Shown in pieces: positions 1 through 9,772 of a stretch of DNA of 64,000 nt. The translations under genes and the position numbers were made by a program. The notes beneath the pieces were generated by a model. That model saw nothing but the letters and a program-made list of their open reading frames with translations, had not been told where the DNA came from and did no database searches. How positions within the stretch are numbered: position 1 is the stretch's first letter; each line of letters opens with the position of its first letter. The DNA comes from Coraliomargarita sp965656715 (GTDB lineage: Bacteria; Verrucomicrobiota; Verrucomicrobiia; Opitutales; Coraliomargaritaceae). The stretch covers positions 62,001-126,000 of the forward strand of contig CBFHLR010000002.1 in the NCBI GenBank assembly GCA_965656715.1, given 5' to 3'.

Positions 1-1549
<1,549 letters not shown>

Positions 1550-1680
1550 TCAGCTCGTATGCAAATGCATCGTCTCACGGGTTGCAACCGCGCAGTGCAG
1601 TCCGCTGCGCGGAGTGAACCGTCGTCGCCAGAGGCTATGACGGTCTAGATGGGGGAGTGGTGGTGACAGTGAGAGTCCCT

Positions 1681-1911
1681 TCTTAATCGTAATCTTACTC
1701 TTAATCCTAATCGCTCCATTCGTAGAAGATTATGAGTAGGATTAAGATTAGGAGTGAGAGGGCAGAGGTTTATGAACCGTTAATTGACGTGAATCAGAGA
1801 CTCATTCGGAGGGACTCATCATCCAGAGAAAATTAACGTTCATTAACGTAAATTAACGGTTCAACTCATTCGTTGGGGATTAAGATTAAGAGTAGGATTA
1901 AGATTAGGAGG
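1681..1911. repeat. Nested inverted repeats rich in TTAATC/GATTAAG units
   Basis: This is the main content of the 405-base gap between nadE and maf. One arm (about 1681-1712) reads as degenerate TTAATC/TAATCC/TTACTC units. It is answered by the complementary GATTA/AGGATTAAG/GATTAGGAG series at about 1730-1757 and again at 1877-1911. Inside lies a second palindrome, AACCGTTAATT at 1775-1785 and its exact reverse complement AATTAACGGTT at 1851-1861, with three ATTAACG copies near the right arm. A related inverted repeat lies at 7756-7826. No open frame or RNA gene was recognised here. Confidence 0.8.
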
Positions 1912-1963
1912 GCGTGGGTTTATGATTGTGATCTTTCTATAGATCACATTTGCATTGGTGGTC

Positions 1964-2563
1964 ATGATCAATGTTCGTCAGCACCCGAAAAATCTTGTTC
2001 TCGCTTCGCAGTCGCCACGTAGGAAGGAGCTTCTGGAGCGCTTGGGCTTGAGTTTTGAGATTGCTCCGGCCCATGCGGACGAAATTGAAAGCCACCTAGA
2101 TGGACCTGCGCAAATGGTGCTGTGCAATGCCGCGATGAAAGCAGAGGCGCTGGCTGCACAGAATCATGATTCCTTGGTGTTGGGTTCGGATACCACGGTC
2201 GTATTGGGCGAGCGTATTCTGGGTAAGCCAAAGGATATGGAAGACGCGAAGGAGACTTTACGGATGCTTTCGGGGCAAGTGCACACGGTCTATACCGCGG
2301 TGGCGCTGCGCTGGGATGCGCAGAATTTAGTCGATGATTTTGTTGAGGCCAGCCATGTGCGCTTTCGCGTGTTGGATGAGGCGACCATCGATGCGTATTT
2401 CAATTTGGTCAATCCACTGGATAAGGCGGGTGCCTATGGCATCCAGCAAGGGCGCGAGATGATCATCGAAGCGGTCGAAGGCTCGGTGGAAAATGTGATG
2501 GGGCTCCCGATCCAGCGCCTCGAGTTGCACCTCAAGGAACACGGCTTTAGTTTTGAGGACTAA
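1964..2563 (+). CDS. maf: Maf family nucleotide pyrophosphatase
   Basis: A Maf-like nucleoside triphosphate pyrophosphatase, a family that hydrolyses dTTP, UTP or modified nucleotides to monophosphates. The N-terminus has the family signature LASQSPRRKELLERL, where S, R and K line the phosphate site. SDTTVVLGE supplies the catalytic acidic residue and DKAGAYGIQ is the conserved C-terminal motif. I chose the ATG at 1964; in-frame TTG 1955 and GTG 1958 lie just upstream, and no clear Shine-Dalgarno decides it. The product of 199 residues is normal for Maf. The next gene begins 21 bases downstream, suggesting one transcript through the pseudouridine synthase. Whether it is the dTTP/UTP or the m7GTP type cannot be settled from motifs alone. 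Confidence 0.92.
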   Translation: MINVRQHPKNLVLASQSPRRKELLERLGLSFEIAPAHADEIESHLDGPAQMVLCNAAMKAEALAAQNHDSLVLGSDTTVVLGERILGKPKDMEDAKETLRMLSGQVHTVYTAVALRWDAQNLVDDFVEASHVRFRVLDEATIDAYFNLVNPLDKAGAYGIQQGREMIIEAVEGSVENVMGLPIQRLELHLKEHGFSFED

Positions 2564-2584
2564 ACTCCCTGACTGCCCTTAATT

Positions 2585-3718
2585 TTGACTGAGCTCAGCA
2601 CATCGGTAGGCGCTGCCTACTTATTTGATGACAACCGCGCCGAGCGGCGTTGGACGATTTTGCTGGCGCTGGCGATTGCGCTGTTCCTGCATATTGGCTT
2701 TGTGTTGGTGATGCCGTCGCAGTTGCTCATGCCTCAGCCGATACAGGGCAAATCCGCCGAGGAGGAGTTGCAGGTGGAGTTCTTGCCCCCGGAGGTCATC
2801 CCGCCGGAGGAGTTGAAATTCGTCGAAGCCAATCCGGAAGCACCGGAGAATAAACCGGATCGGCAGGACCAGTATTCGTTCCGTGATCAGCAAGCGGCCG
2901 ACATGAGCGAGAGCGAGGAGCTATTGGATGCGCCGAATGTCGATGGCGAGGGAGACTCCCAGAAGATCGTGCAGGGGGATCCGACTCCGGTAGAGCCCTT
3001 GCCGCCAGGCACTTACAGTTCACAGGTGAAGCCGGGCGAAGGTGAGGGCACCGAGGGTGGGAAGGCCGGACAACCAGTGGAAGCGGTGGTTGCGCCACCA
3101 CAGCCCTTACCCACTCCGGATTTCCTGAAACAGGAGGCGACTGAGGAGGATGGCACGGCAAGTAGTATCGATTTGACCGGCGAATCTCAGGAAATCGTCG
3201 AAAATCCGACGCCGGAAACACCGATCAATGTTTATAAGCCAGAGCCAACCGCGCAGCCGACCGAGCAGACCCAAGTGGGCGATGGCGCTGGTGGACAGCC
3301 GGATGCCAAGCCAATGCCGCGCGCGCGGCCACGCTTGGATCCGAATCTGGTGACTGGGCCGCTGATGCGCTCCATGGGCTCTGCGAGCCGTCGTGGCACA
3401 TTGGCGATTGATGCGACCTTTAGTGAGTTCGGTGAGTATCAGCAGCAGTTTTTTGCCGCACTACAGCTCGGTTGGTATCAGGAGATCGATTTTTTTCAGC
3501 CGATTGATACTGCGGCACGAGTTGTGGTGCGCTTTACCATGAAAGCCGATGGCACGATCCACGACATAAAAACAGTGCATACCTCTGCCAGTGAGATCGC
3601 GACGGTGATCTGTGAGAGTGCGATTAGTAAACGTTCGCCTTTTCGACCTTGGACGAAGGAAATGGTTGAAGTCTTCGGCCAAGAGCGAACACTAACAGTT
3701 TCATTTAACTACCGATGA
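2585..3718 (+). CDS. TonB-like membrane-anchored periplasmic protein
   Basis: The layout is that of a TonB or TolA-type energy transducer. There is a short cytoplasmic N-terminus, one hydrophobic segment (about residues 24-45), a long Pro/Glu/Gln-rich periplasmic spacer (about 50-270), and a folded C-terminal domain (about 275-377) with a VVRFTMKADGTIHDIK strand pair. The family passes inner-membrane proton-motive force to outer-membrane receptors, or links the envelope in the Tol-Pal case. It starts at TTG 2585; no internal ATG precedes the membrane segment. Its stop overlaps the next start by four bases (ATGA). No exbB/exbD or tolQ/tolR gene is adjacent, so the partner is unknown. TonB-like is assigned on architecture, not on close sequence match. 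Confidence 0.6.
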   Translation: MTELSTSVGAAYLFDDNRAERRWTILLALAIALFLHIGFVLVMPSQLLMPQPIQGKSAEEELQVEFLPPEVIPPEELKFVEANPEAPENKPDRQDQYSFRDQQAADMSESEELLDAPNVDGEGDSQKIVQGDPTPVEPLPPGTYSSQVKPGEGEGTEGGKAGQPVEAVVAPPQPLPTPDFLKQEATEEDGTASSIDLTGESQEIVENPTPETPINVYKPEPTAQPTEQTQVGDGAGGQPDAKPMPRARPRLDPNLVTGPLMRSMGSASRRGTLAIDATFSEFGEYQQQFFAALQLGWYQEIDFFQPIDTAARVVVRFTMKADGTIHDIKTVHTSASEIATVICESAISKRSPFRPWTKEMVEVFGQERTLTVSFNYR

Positions 3719-4593
3719 CTTCCATAGATTCAAAGCTGACTCTTGAAGCGCTTCCGCTTGGCCCAGAGGTGCGTATCTTGAAGTCGAACACCGACGGTTT
3801 AGTAGCACTAGAGAAGCCGACCGGTGTGATGTCACATCCCAATAAAGCGAGTGATCAGCGACGTTCACTGCTGACGGTTGCTTACAATTATACGGAAGAG
3901 CGCTATTCGTGGAATGATGAGCGTGGAGTGCGTCAGCATGCATGGTTGATTAATCGCTTGGATTCGCCGACGTCGGGAGTTATCCTATTGGCGTTGAACG
4001 AGGAATTGTGCCAAATTATTAAACAACAATTTGCGACACACCGAGTGAGTAAAATCTATACCGCACTGGTTAAGAATATTCCCTTGAATGCAGGGGGCAT
4101 CTGGAATGACCAATTAAAGAAAGACCTTCAACGCGGTGGACGGGTAATCAAAGGCGGTCAACGTGTGCAGGCAAAGTCGCGCTACCAGATGATTAAGTCT
4201 CCGACGGGTGGTTTTCCAGTCTCTCTACTCAAGCTTATGCCAGTGACAGGCCGCACGCATCAATTGCGTGTGCAGTGCAAGAGACACGGGCACCCGATCG
4301 TTGGTGATGCTACGTATGGCAGTTTTAGCTTTAATCGTGAGGTTGCCACTGAGACGGGGGTGAAACGCTTACTGCTGCATAGCACGGAAACGTCCTTGAG
4401 CTATGCATATAAAGGGCAGGTGCATGAGTTTTCTGCTAAGTCGGAGTTGCCCGATGAATTTAACCAAGTATTGCGCTTCCGTCCTGGAATTTATCACGGC
4501 ATGCCGGCAAGGGAGGCAGCGAAAGCCAAGGATGCATATGAGCAAGAGGATAAGCCGAACTCAGTGCTTTCGAAACGGCGTTTCAAACAATAG
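3715..4593 (+). CDS. RluA family pseudouridine synthase
   Basis: Converts specific uridines in rRNA or tRNA to pseudouridine. The catalytic aspartate sits in INRLDSPTSGVILLA, the family form of HRLDxxTSG. Further conserved pieces are EKPTGVMSHP near the N-terminus, KIYTALV, and TGRTHQLRVQCKRHGHPIVGD (start about 4243), which is diagnostic of RluA/RsuA enzymes. The 292-residue length suits the family. No N-terminal S4 domain is visible, so it resembles the shorter RluA/TruC-like members. It overlaps the TonB-like gene by four bases, implying translational coupling. The RNA target cannot be told from the sequence. Confidence 0.93.
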   Translation: MTSIDSKLTLEALPLGPEVRILKSNTDGLVALEKPTGVMSHPNKASDQRRSLLTVAYNYTEERYSWNDERGVRQHAWLINRLDSPTSGVILLALNEELCQIIKQQFATHRVSKIYTALVKNIPLNAGGIWNDQLKKDLQRGGRVIKGGQRVQAKSRYQMIKSPTGGFPVSLLKLMPVTGRTHQLRVQCKRHGHPIVGDATYGSFSFNREVATETGVKRLLLHSTETSLSYAYKGQVHEFSAKSELPDEFNQVLRFRPGIYHGMPAREAAKAKDAYEQEDKPNSVLSKRRFKQ

Positions 4594-4605
4594 TCGTTGG
4601 GTTTA

Positions 4606-5811
4606 ATGAGAATTCTTTGTTTACTGATTACCGTTTTGTTGAATGGGTCCCTTTGGGCTCAAGGTGTCGTGCAGCCGTTCGCGACACCTCAAACTCCGGC
4701 CCCAGTTGCAGTCGATAAAAACGGTGAAAGCTTGGAGCAGCGCGTGGCTCGCTTGCGTCATGAACTGGCTCAGGCTGAACATGCCTTGGCCGCGCAGCGC
4801 ATGCAGCATCGGCAACTAGGAGAATCATCTCACACGAATCCTCCGATCGTCGAGCAAACAAAACCAAAGGCAAAGGGCATTGCTACGGGAGCTTTGGTCG
4901 TGGTCAAGGGCGCTGGAAGTTCAGGTTCAGGATTTATTGCTGATATCAAGGGCCGCAATTTCCTGGTTACCAATATACACGTTCTTGGTGCAACGAGAGG
5001 TGCAAATTTTAAAACGATTGAAGGTGTGCGAGTGGATCTTGGTTCGACCGCATATGTCTGCCACACTCGTGACATTGCGATTGTTCCAATTGAGTGGAAT
5101 GGGCCGAAGTTTGAAGTGAGTTCATCTCTGAGCTTTGATGAAGTAAGAGTGGGGCAAGACGTGGTTGTTATGGGGAATTCTAATGGGGCCAGCGTTGCGA
5201 CGAAGCTGAATGGGAAAATCAACGGCATTGGACCGGAGGAGATTGAGGTGTCCGCAAAGTTTGTGCCGGGAAATAGTGGTAGTCCAATTATCCATAAGAA
5301 GCTTGGCACAGTTGTTGGTGTCGCCTCGTATCTACGTGATTTTAGTGAAAAAACAAAATGGACGAAAGATTCCCAACTCGGTGACATTCGTCGTTTCGGG
5401 TATCGACTTGATGGGGATATTCAGTGGCAAGCCGTTGAACTAAACGAGCTTTTTGTGCAAGCGGAGGCGTATGATCGTTTTGAAGATCGCACAAAGGCGA
5501 TGTGGGAGATCGGTCACCGGCTCCAATATGAATCCAAACTGGTGACTGGCTATCGAGACCATGAATCGTTAGGCCACCTTTACGATGACATTAATTCAGA
5601 CTTCAATTGGGGCCGAGGCACGTCCTCATCGCATAATATACAGATCCTTAGGCGTTTTGTGCGACGTATGAACATCGAATTGCATAATGATATCCAGGAC
5701 ACTGATCAGCTCTTAACTGTTAGTTTTTACCGCAATCTGTTTAACGAACTTAAGCCCATGCGTGAACGGATTGCGGATAATTTTAAGCACTTTGAAGATG
5801 CACGTCTGTAA
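4606..5811 (+). CDS. Secreted trypsin-like serine protease with N-terminal coiled coil
   Basis: A 401-residue exported protein starting at ATG 4606 (an in-frame TTG lies at 4597). The signal peptide is residues 1-19 or so, ending SLWAQG. It is followed by a low-complexity stretch and a probable coiled coil (about 40-72, SLEQRVARLRHELAQAEHAL). The chymotrypsin-fold domain carries the triad H125 (TNIHVLG), D156 (HTRDIAIV) and S224 (PGNSGSP). A C-terminal region of about 130 residues has no recognised domain. It lies 13 bases after the pseudouridine synthase gene. Lack of a PDZ domain argues against a classical DegP. The substrate is unknown. Confidence 0.8.
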   Translation: MRILCLLITVLLNGSLWAQGVVQPFATPQTPAPVAVDKNGESLEQRVARLRHELAQAEHALAAQRMQHRQLGESSHTNPPIVEQTKPKAKGIATGALVVVKGAGSSGSGFIADIKGRNFLVTNIHVLGATRGANFKTIEGVRVDLGSTAYVCHTRDIAIVPIEWNGPKFEVSSSLSFDEVRVGQDVVVMGNSNGASVATKLNGKINGIGPEEIEVSAKFVPGNSGSPIIHKKLGTVVGVASYLRDFSEKTKWTKDSQLGDIRRFGYRLDGDIQWQAVELNELFVQAEAYDRFEDRTKAMWEIGHRLQYESKLVTGYRDHESLGHLYDDINSDFNWGRGTSSSHNIQILRRFVRRMNIELHNDIQDTDQLLTVSFYRNLFNELKPMRERIADNFKHFEDARL

Positions 5812-5874
5812 AAGTGTTTGTTGCTCCTGTCGGCATAAGTTTTTGTTGCGCTTGCTGCTTGATAAGCAAACATT

Positions 5875-6249
5875 GTGAGCGAAATTACCCTGACTGATAT
5901 GAACGACGAACAATTCTTTAGCTCTGAAGGCCGCATTGGCGGTGGCACTCTCTTGCTCCGCACAATCATTGCACTGGTTGCTCAGGCCCTGACGGTTGCG
6001 GTCTGTGTTTACTTGTTGGATTTGGCGCACCTGTCTCCGTTCCATGAAGATCATGCATTCCTGATGCCGCTGTTTTATTTCTTTGTGATCGTGACGGGGA
6101 TCTTCGTGCTGTTCACAGTGATGATGCAGTTGATCAAACGCCTGCACGACATGGGGAAGGGACCAATGTTTGCCGCGCTCACCTTCGTGCCCGGAGTGAA
6201 CGTCTTGTTTCTGATCTACGCCATCCTCGCTCCCGCGAAGAAGGACTAG
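5875..6249 (+). CDS. DUF805-like small membrane protein
   Basis: A 124-residue inner-membrane protein with three to four hydrophobic segments (about 25-50, 60-85, 95-118). The conserved IKRLHDMGKG motif, typical of DUF805 proteins, sits at about residues 85-95. The function of the family is not established. The start is GTG 5875, with ATG 5899 as an alternative that would remove eight residues. It follows the protease gene by 63 bases on the same strand, and no terminator was seen between them. The N-terminus EQFFSSEGRIG is also typical of the family. Confidence 0.75.
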   Translation: MSEITLTDMNDEQFFSSEGRIGGGTLLLRTIIALVAQALTVAVCVYLLDLAHLSPFHEDHAFLMPLFYFFVIVTGIFVLFTVMMQLIKRLHDMGKGPMFAALTFVPGVNVLFLIYAILAPAKKD

Positions 6250-6341
6250 CAGCCTGTAGATTGCATTAATATGGGTAGGGCGCGTTACGTGTCAGGCGTA
6301 GCTTTACGCGAAGACTGATCCTTAGGATGTTGTAGCGTGCT

Positions 6342-6412
6342 CGCTTGCCGTTTCGGCAGGCTCAAGGCTCCGAGTCTGTCGAGGAGCGAGCGCTCGGGGC
6401 GTCCGGCAAGCG
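6342..6412. repeat. Palindromic GC-rich intergenic repeat
   Basis: In the gap between the convergent DUF805 and VanZ-type genes, CGCTTGCCG (6342-6350) is matched by its exact reverse complement CGGCAAGCG (6404-6412). Smaller inverted pairs (GAGCGAGCGCTC) lie in between. It could act as a shared terminator-like hairpin or be a REP-type element. There is no T-run, so a terminator is not claimed. Confidence 0.5.
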
Positions 6413-6462
6413 GACACGCCACAGAATACAATTCGGGGGCAAGATATCGATCCCTACCTTGT

Positions 6463-7251
6463 TTAAATCTTGTCGGAGTCTTGCACGCGCTGTGCAAAGT
6501 CGAGCAGGGCATCGGCCATGCTATTCATGACGAGGGAAACCGGCGCTTCACGGCCACCGGCGTCTTTGCGTAGGTCGTCAAAGTCCATCTCGTAGAGCAC
6601 GGTATTTTCCAGCGCCCGGGTGGTGCTGTATTGGGGCTCGTTTTTGAGGGCAGACATCAGCCCGATAATGCCGCCTTCGCCGTATTCCATTGGCTTGTGC
6701 CAGGAGCGCTTGGTGATTTGAACACGGCCAGATTTGATGATCTTTAAGTGGTCAATTTGCTGACCTTCTTTGACGATGACTTCGCCGCGTTCGTAAACTT
6801 TGAGCTTTTTGTAGGCACGCGCTTCGGCGAGTTGACGCTCGATCAGCGACCAGAGCCAGCGACCTGTTAGACCGATGACTGTGCCGCAGAGAAGCCCGAG
6901 ACCATTGGCAATCATATCGCGCACATCGAAGGAGCGTCCGGTCAGCTGCTGGAGGAATTCGATGCAGACTCCGCCCATTGCGGCTAACAGTAGACTGAAG
7001 ACAAGCGTCTTGGTCTTCAGAGCCAGCGAGAAGGTGAGTGCCAGCGCTGCGTAGCCAAGAAAGTGGATGATCTTATCCAGCTCGATCTTCTCGGGCCGGT
7101 TGGGCGCGAAGCTCTCCATTACGATCAAGCCAATACCGATGACCGCTATGATACCGATGACGAGGCGCAGCTGTTTCGGGATACCGAAGCTGGAGTTGGA
7201 CGCTAGTTTGATCTCATCCTCGGTGAGTGGATCGTGGGAGCGGGCATTCAT
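6463..7251 (-). CDS. VanZ-like membrane domain fused to cyclic-nucleotide-binding-type domain
   Basis: A 262-residue fusion. Residues about 25-130 hold four hydrophobic segments in VanZ layout, including DKIIHFLGYAALALTF and the VRDMIANGLGLLCGTVIG segment. The C-terminal half (about 150-260) reads as a cNMP-binding (CRP/FNR effector) beta-roll: YERGEVIVKEGQ, IKSGRVQITKR, GEGGIIGLMSALKNEPQYSTTRA. No helix-turn-helix follows, so it is a membrane sensor rather than a transcription factor. The roll lacks an obvious RxA phosphate-binding cassette; TTRALENT is the nearest match. Cyclic nucleotide binding is therefore uncertain. It lies 20 bases downstream of folA on the same strand. Confidence 0.75.
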   Translation of the reverse strand: MNARSHDPLTEDEIKLASNSSFGIPKQLRLVIGIIAVIGIGLIVMESFAPNRPEKIELDKIIHFLGYAALALTFSLALKTKTLVFSLLLAAMGGVCIEFLQQLTGRSFDVRDMIANGLGLLCGTVIGLTGRWLWSLIERQLAEARAYKKLKVYERGEVIVKEGQQIDHLKIIKSGRVQITKRSWHKPMEYGEGGIIGLMSALKNEPQYSTTRALENTVLYEMDFDDLRKDAGGREAPVSLVMNSMADALLDFAQRVQDSDKI

Positions 7252-7271
7252 AGGTAGGTGTAGTGGAGGAA

Positions 7272-7748
7272 TTAGGGTTCAGCTCGCACCCAACGCTCGA
7301 CGGTAAACTCGCCGTGTTTGAGCATAATTCCGGCGAGTTGAAATTGGTCTTCAAAGTCTGGGAAGAAGGCGTCTCCTTGGCAGCTCCGATGAACGCGGCT
7401 CAGATAGAGCTCCGAGCACTTGGGCAACATCTGTGCGTAGATCTCACCACCACCGGCAATCCAGATCGTCTTATCGGTTTCTAAGTGATCGAGCACCTCT
7501 AGGTTCGTGAAGCTGTGCACGCCTGAGATTTCCCTAGGCTGACGGCTGAGCACGTAAGTGTCGCGGCCCGGGAGTGGACGGCCAATTGAATCATAGGTCT
7601 TGCGGCCCATCACCAGAATGCCGCCCATCGTGGTTTGCTTAAACCATTTGAAATCGGCCGGAATGTGCCAAGGAATGTCACCGTCATTGCCGATGACACG
7701 GTTTTCCGCCATGGCGGCGATGGCTTTAAAACTGTTGGGCTGTGTCAT
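7272..7748 (-). CDS. folA: Dihydrofolate reductase
   Basis: Reduces dihydrofolate to tetrahydrofolate with NADPH. The 158-residue protein has the full fingerprint. AIAAMAENRVIGNDGDIPWHIPADFKWFK (about residues 8-37, quoted only in part elsewhere) contains the Met20-loop region and the active-site Asp within PADFKWFK. MGRKTYDSIGRPLPGR gives the NADPH-binding arginine region, and IWIAGGGEIYAQMLP the GG pair near the cofactor. It lies next to thyA on the same strand, and the two enzymes act together in the dTMP cycle. The 80-base gap between them holds a TTAATC-type inverted repeat. Confidence 0.96.
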   Translation of the reverse strand: MTQPNSFKAIAAMAENRVIGNDGDIPWHIPADFKWFKQTTMGGILVMGRKTYDSIGRPLPGRDTYVLSRQPREISGVHSFTNLEVLDHLETDKTIWIAGGGEIYAQMLPKCSELYLSRVHRSCQGDAFFPDFEDQFQLAGIMLKHGEFTVERWVRAEP

Positions 7749-7755
7749 GTTAGAA

Positions 7756-7826
7756 AATCTTAATCTTACTCTTTATCCTAATCTTAATCAGAGATGGGGA
7801 TTACGATTAGGATTAGGAGTAAGAGG
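7756..7826. repeat. TTAATC/GATTAGG inverted repeat between thyA and folA
   Basis: A left arm of AATCTTAATCTTACTC and TATCCTAATCTTAATC units (about 7756-7789) faces a right arm of GATTACGATTAGGATTAGGAGTAAGAGG (about 7799-7826), with a short purine-rich loop. It belongs to the same sequence family as the element at 1681-1911. Because it separates two same-strand genes, it may form a hairpin in a thyA-folA transcript. Confidence 0.8.
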
Positions 7827-7828
7827 CA

Positions 7829-8623
7829 TTAAACAGCAATCGGTGCTTTGATCGTTGGGTGAGGATCGTAGTTGACCAACTCGAAGTCGTCGAAGGTGAA
7901 CCCATCGATTTCTTTGACGTCGGGGTTGATCTTCATCTGCGGCGCTGGGCGTGGCTCGCGGGAGAGTTGCTCCTTGGCCTGATCCACGTGATTCGCGTAG
8001 AGGTGTAGGTCGCCGAAGGTGTGGACGAACTCCTTTGGCTTCAGATCGCAGACCTGAGCCACCATCATGGTGAGCAGGGCGTAAGAGGCGATGTTGAAAG
8101 GCACTCCGAGGAAGATGTCTGCACTGCGCTGATACAGCTGGCAGCTGAGTTCACCGTTGGCGACGTAGAATTGGAATAGTGCGTGGCAGGGAGGCAATGC
8201 CATGTGCTTGATCTCGCCCGGGTTCCAGGCGCAGACGATGTGGCGGCGACTGTCGGGGTTGTTTTTCAGGTCGTGGATGACTTCGGCGAGCTGGTCGACA
8301 CGGCTGCCGTCGGGCGAACTCCAGTCGCGCCACTGCGCGCCGTAGACGCGACCAAGGTTGCCATCGTCGTCGGCCCACTCATCCCAGATAGAGACCTTGT
8401 TCTCGTTGAGATACTTGATGTTGGTCTCGCCCTTGATGAACCACAGCAACTCGTGAATGATCGAGCGCAGATGCAGCTTCTTGGTGGTCAGTAGCGGGAA
8501 ATCCGGATCGAGCGAGAACCGCGCTTGTGCGCCAAAAATCGAGTAGGTGCCTGTGCCTGTGCGGTCGTCGCGATAAGTGCCGGTTTCGAGAACCGTGCGG
8601 AGTAGATCAAGGTAGCTTTTCAT
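7829..8623 (-). CDS. thyA: Thymidylate synthase (ThyA type)
   Basis: Methylates dUMP to dTMP with methylenetetrahydrofolate, yielding dihydrofolate for the neighbouring folA product. The 264 residues match the short bacterial ThyA length. Visible motifs are the phosphate-loop arginine in YRDDRTGTGTYSIFG, FPLLTTKKLHLRSII, YGAQWRDW, and the nucleophile C146 in MALPPCHALFQFYV. QRSADIFLGVPFNIASYALL and the terminal FELVNYDPHPTIKAPIAV are also typical. It starts at ATG 8623. It is transcribed ahead of folA with the repeat at 7756-7826 in between. Confidence 0.97.
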   Translation of the reverse strand: MKSYLDLLRTVLETGTYRDDRTGTGTYSIFGAQARFSLDPDFPLLTTKKLHLRSIIHELLWFIKGETNIKYLNENKVSIWDEWADDDGNLGRVYGAQWRDWSSPDGSRVDQLAEVIHDLKNNPDSRRHIVCAWNPGEIKHMALPPCHALFQFYVANGELSCQLYQRSADIFLGVPFNIASYALLTMMVAQVCDLKPKEFVHTFGDLHLYANHVDQAKEQLSREPRPAPQMKINPDVKEIDGFTFDDFELVNYDPHPTIKAPIAV

Positions 8624-8778
8624 TCAGTTTAAGTGCGTTAACGAATCTTGCAGTTCGGTGGCGTGTGTCAACCAATGGCTGATCCGGAGGCTGCACATTT
8701 AGCACATAAATCGATTGCTAGAATGGTGTGAGACAGACTTTTGAGGTGGACATTTGCTTTCGCTATATTTGCATATAA

Positions 8779-9705
8779 ATGACTATCAGACTTTCTGCAA
8801 TGCACCCCCAACTACCACGCATTGCTGTGTGGCTACTGCTTGCGTGGCTGTCACATGGCGTCTCTTTCGCTGCGATCAACATCATTGGTTATGATCCGCA
8901 GGTGAATGATCGCTTTGCTGATCGTTCTGAAATGAATGATCCTGCGTTTCATTTGGATGGCTATGATCTCTCTGGGGTGGCGATCGCCAATGATGGACGC
9001 TGGCTGACGATGCTCAGTGACAATGTATTTATTACAGCAGATCATTATCATTCGCCCAACAACACTTCGGTGACCTTTTATGGGAGCAATGATCCTTTGG
9101 GATCCAGTTTCACGACGACGGTTCAGTCCAGTATGCAAATTGGTGATACGGATATTCGCGTAGGTGTCTTGAATGATGCGTTGCCAGTCGGTTACGCCAG
9201 TTACGATGTGCTGAATTATCCGAATCCGACGGTTCAAATTCCAGTGCAAATGTTTGGTCGCTCTCCCTCGTCTTGGTCTACTTCTCAAGATATGACGGTA
9301 GGGCAGAATTGGATGGACGGCTACTACACTGATTTAGTGCATGATGGCCGAACAACAGACATGGGAGTCACGACATTTAATGAGACAGGCGGAGTGCCGT
9401 CGGAAGCTCAGTTAAGTGTTGGAGACTCTGGTGCCCCTGTGATGGTTATTTCCGAAGGAGAACTGACGATCGTTGGAGTGAATTGGCTGATCGGCACGGA
9501 CACGAGTGATAACGAAATCTCAGGCTTCTCATACCTTCCGAACTATATCACAGAGATTGATAGCTACATTGTTGCGAATTCGCTGACGCCCGTGCCAGAG
9601 GCGGCATCCACTGCGCTAGCGCTCGGTTTCGCTGCGCTGTTCGTGAGCACGCATCGTCCCAAGTGCCGTCGTAGTCGGGTTGGTTTACCGCCCGACCACG
9701 CGTGA
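8779..9705 (+). CDS. Secreted trypsin-fold protein with PEP-CTERM-like tail
   Basis: A 308-residue exported protein; ATG 8803 (MHPQLPR) is an alternative start. A hydrophobic signal segment ends near SFAAIN. The body resembles a divergent chymotrypsin-fold protease with ITADHYHS (H89 in place of the usual TAAHC) and GDSGAPV (S217). The C-terminus has a short hydrophobic helix after TPVPEAAS, followed by basic residues (HRPKCRRSR). This is the layout of a PEP-CTERM sorting signal with PEA instead of PEP. In this family the tail is cut by an exosortase. The last residues run into palindromic sequence at 9674-9752, so the original stop may have been altered. Protease activity is inferred. Confidence 0.6.
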   Translation: MTIRLSAMHPQLPRIAVWLLLAWLSHGVSFAAINIIGYDPQVNDRFADRSEMNDPAFHLDGYDLSGVAIANDGRWLTMLSDNVFITADHYHSPNNTSVTFYGSNDPLGSSFTTTVQSSMQIGDTDIRVGVLNDALPVGYASYDVLNYPNPTVQIPVQMFGRSPSSWSTSQDMTVGQNWMDGYYTDLVHDGRTTDMGVTTFNETGGVPSEAQLSVGDSGAPVMVISEGELTIVGVNWLIGTDTSDNEISGFSYLPNYITEIDSYIVANSLTPVPEAASTALALGFAALFVSTHRPKCRRSRVGLPPDHA

Positions 9706-9752
9706 GCCGAGCCTCTGGCAAGGCTCCAGTGGGGCGATAAATCGACCCCACT
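9674..9752. repeat. Three consecutive hairpin-forming repeats
   Basis: Three inverted pairs follow one another between the PEP-CTERM-like gene and the RNA methyltransferase gene: GTCGGG/CCCGAC (9674-9679, 9691-9696), GAGCCT/AGGCTC (9709-9714, 9721-9726), and the near-perfect AGTGGGGCGATAAATCGACCCCACT (9728-9752). They may serve as bidirectional terminators for these convergent genes, or be REP-type repeats. The first pair lies inside the annotated coding end of the upstream gene. Confidence 0.55.
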
Positions 9753-9772
9753 ACGAGATATGCGTTCGCCCG

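Noticed and set aside
1681..1911. Possible CRISPR array or true telomere repeat
   Set aside because: Units are degenerate, of unequal spacing and form inverted pairs without unique spacers; nothing indicates a chromosome end.
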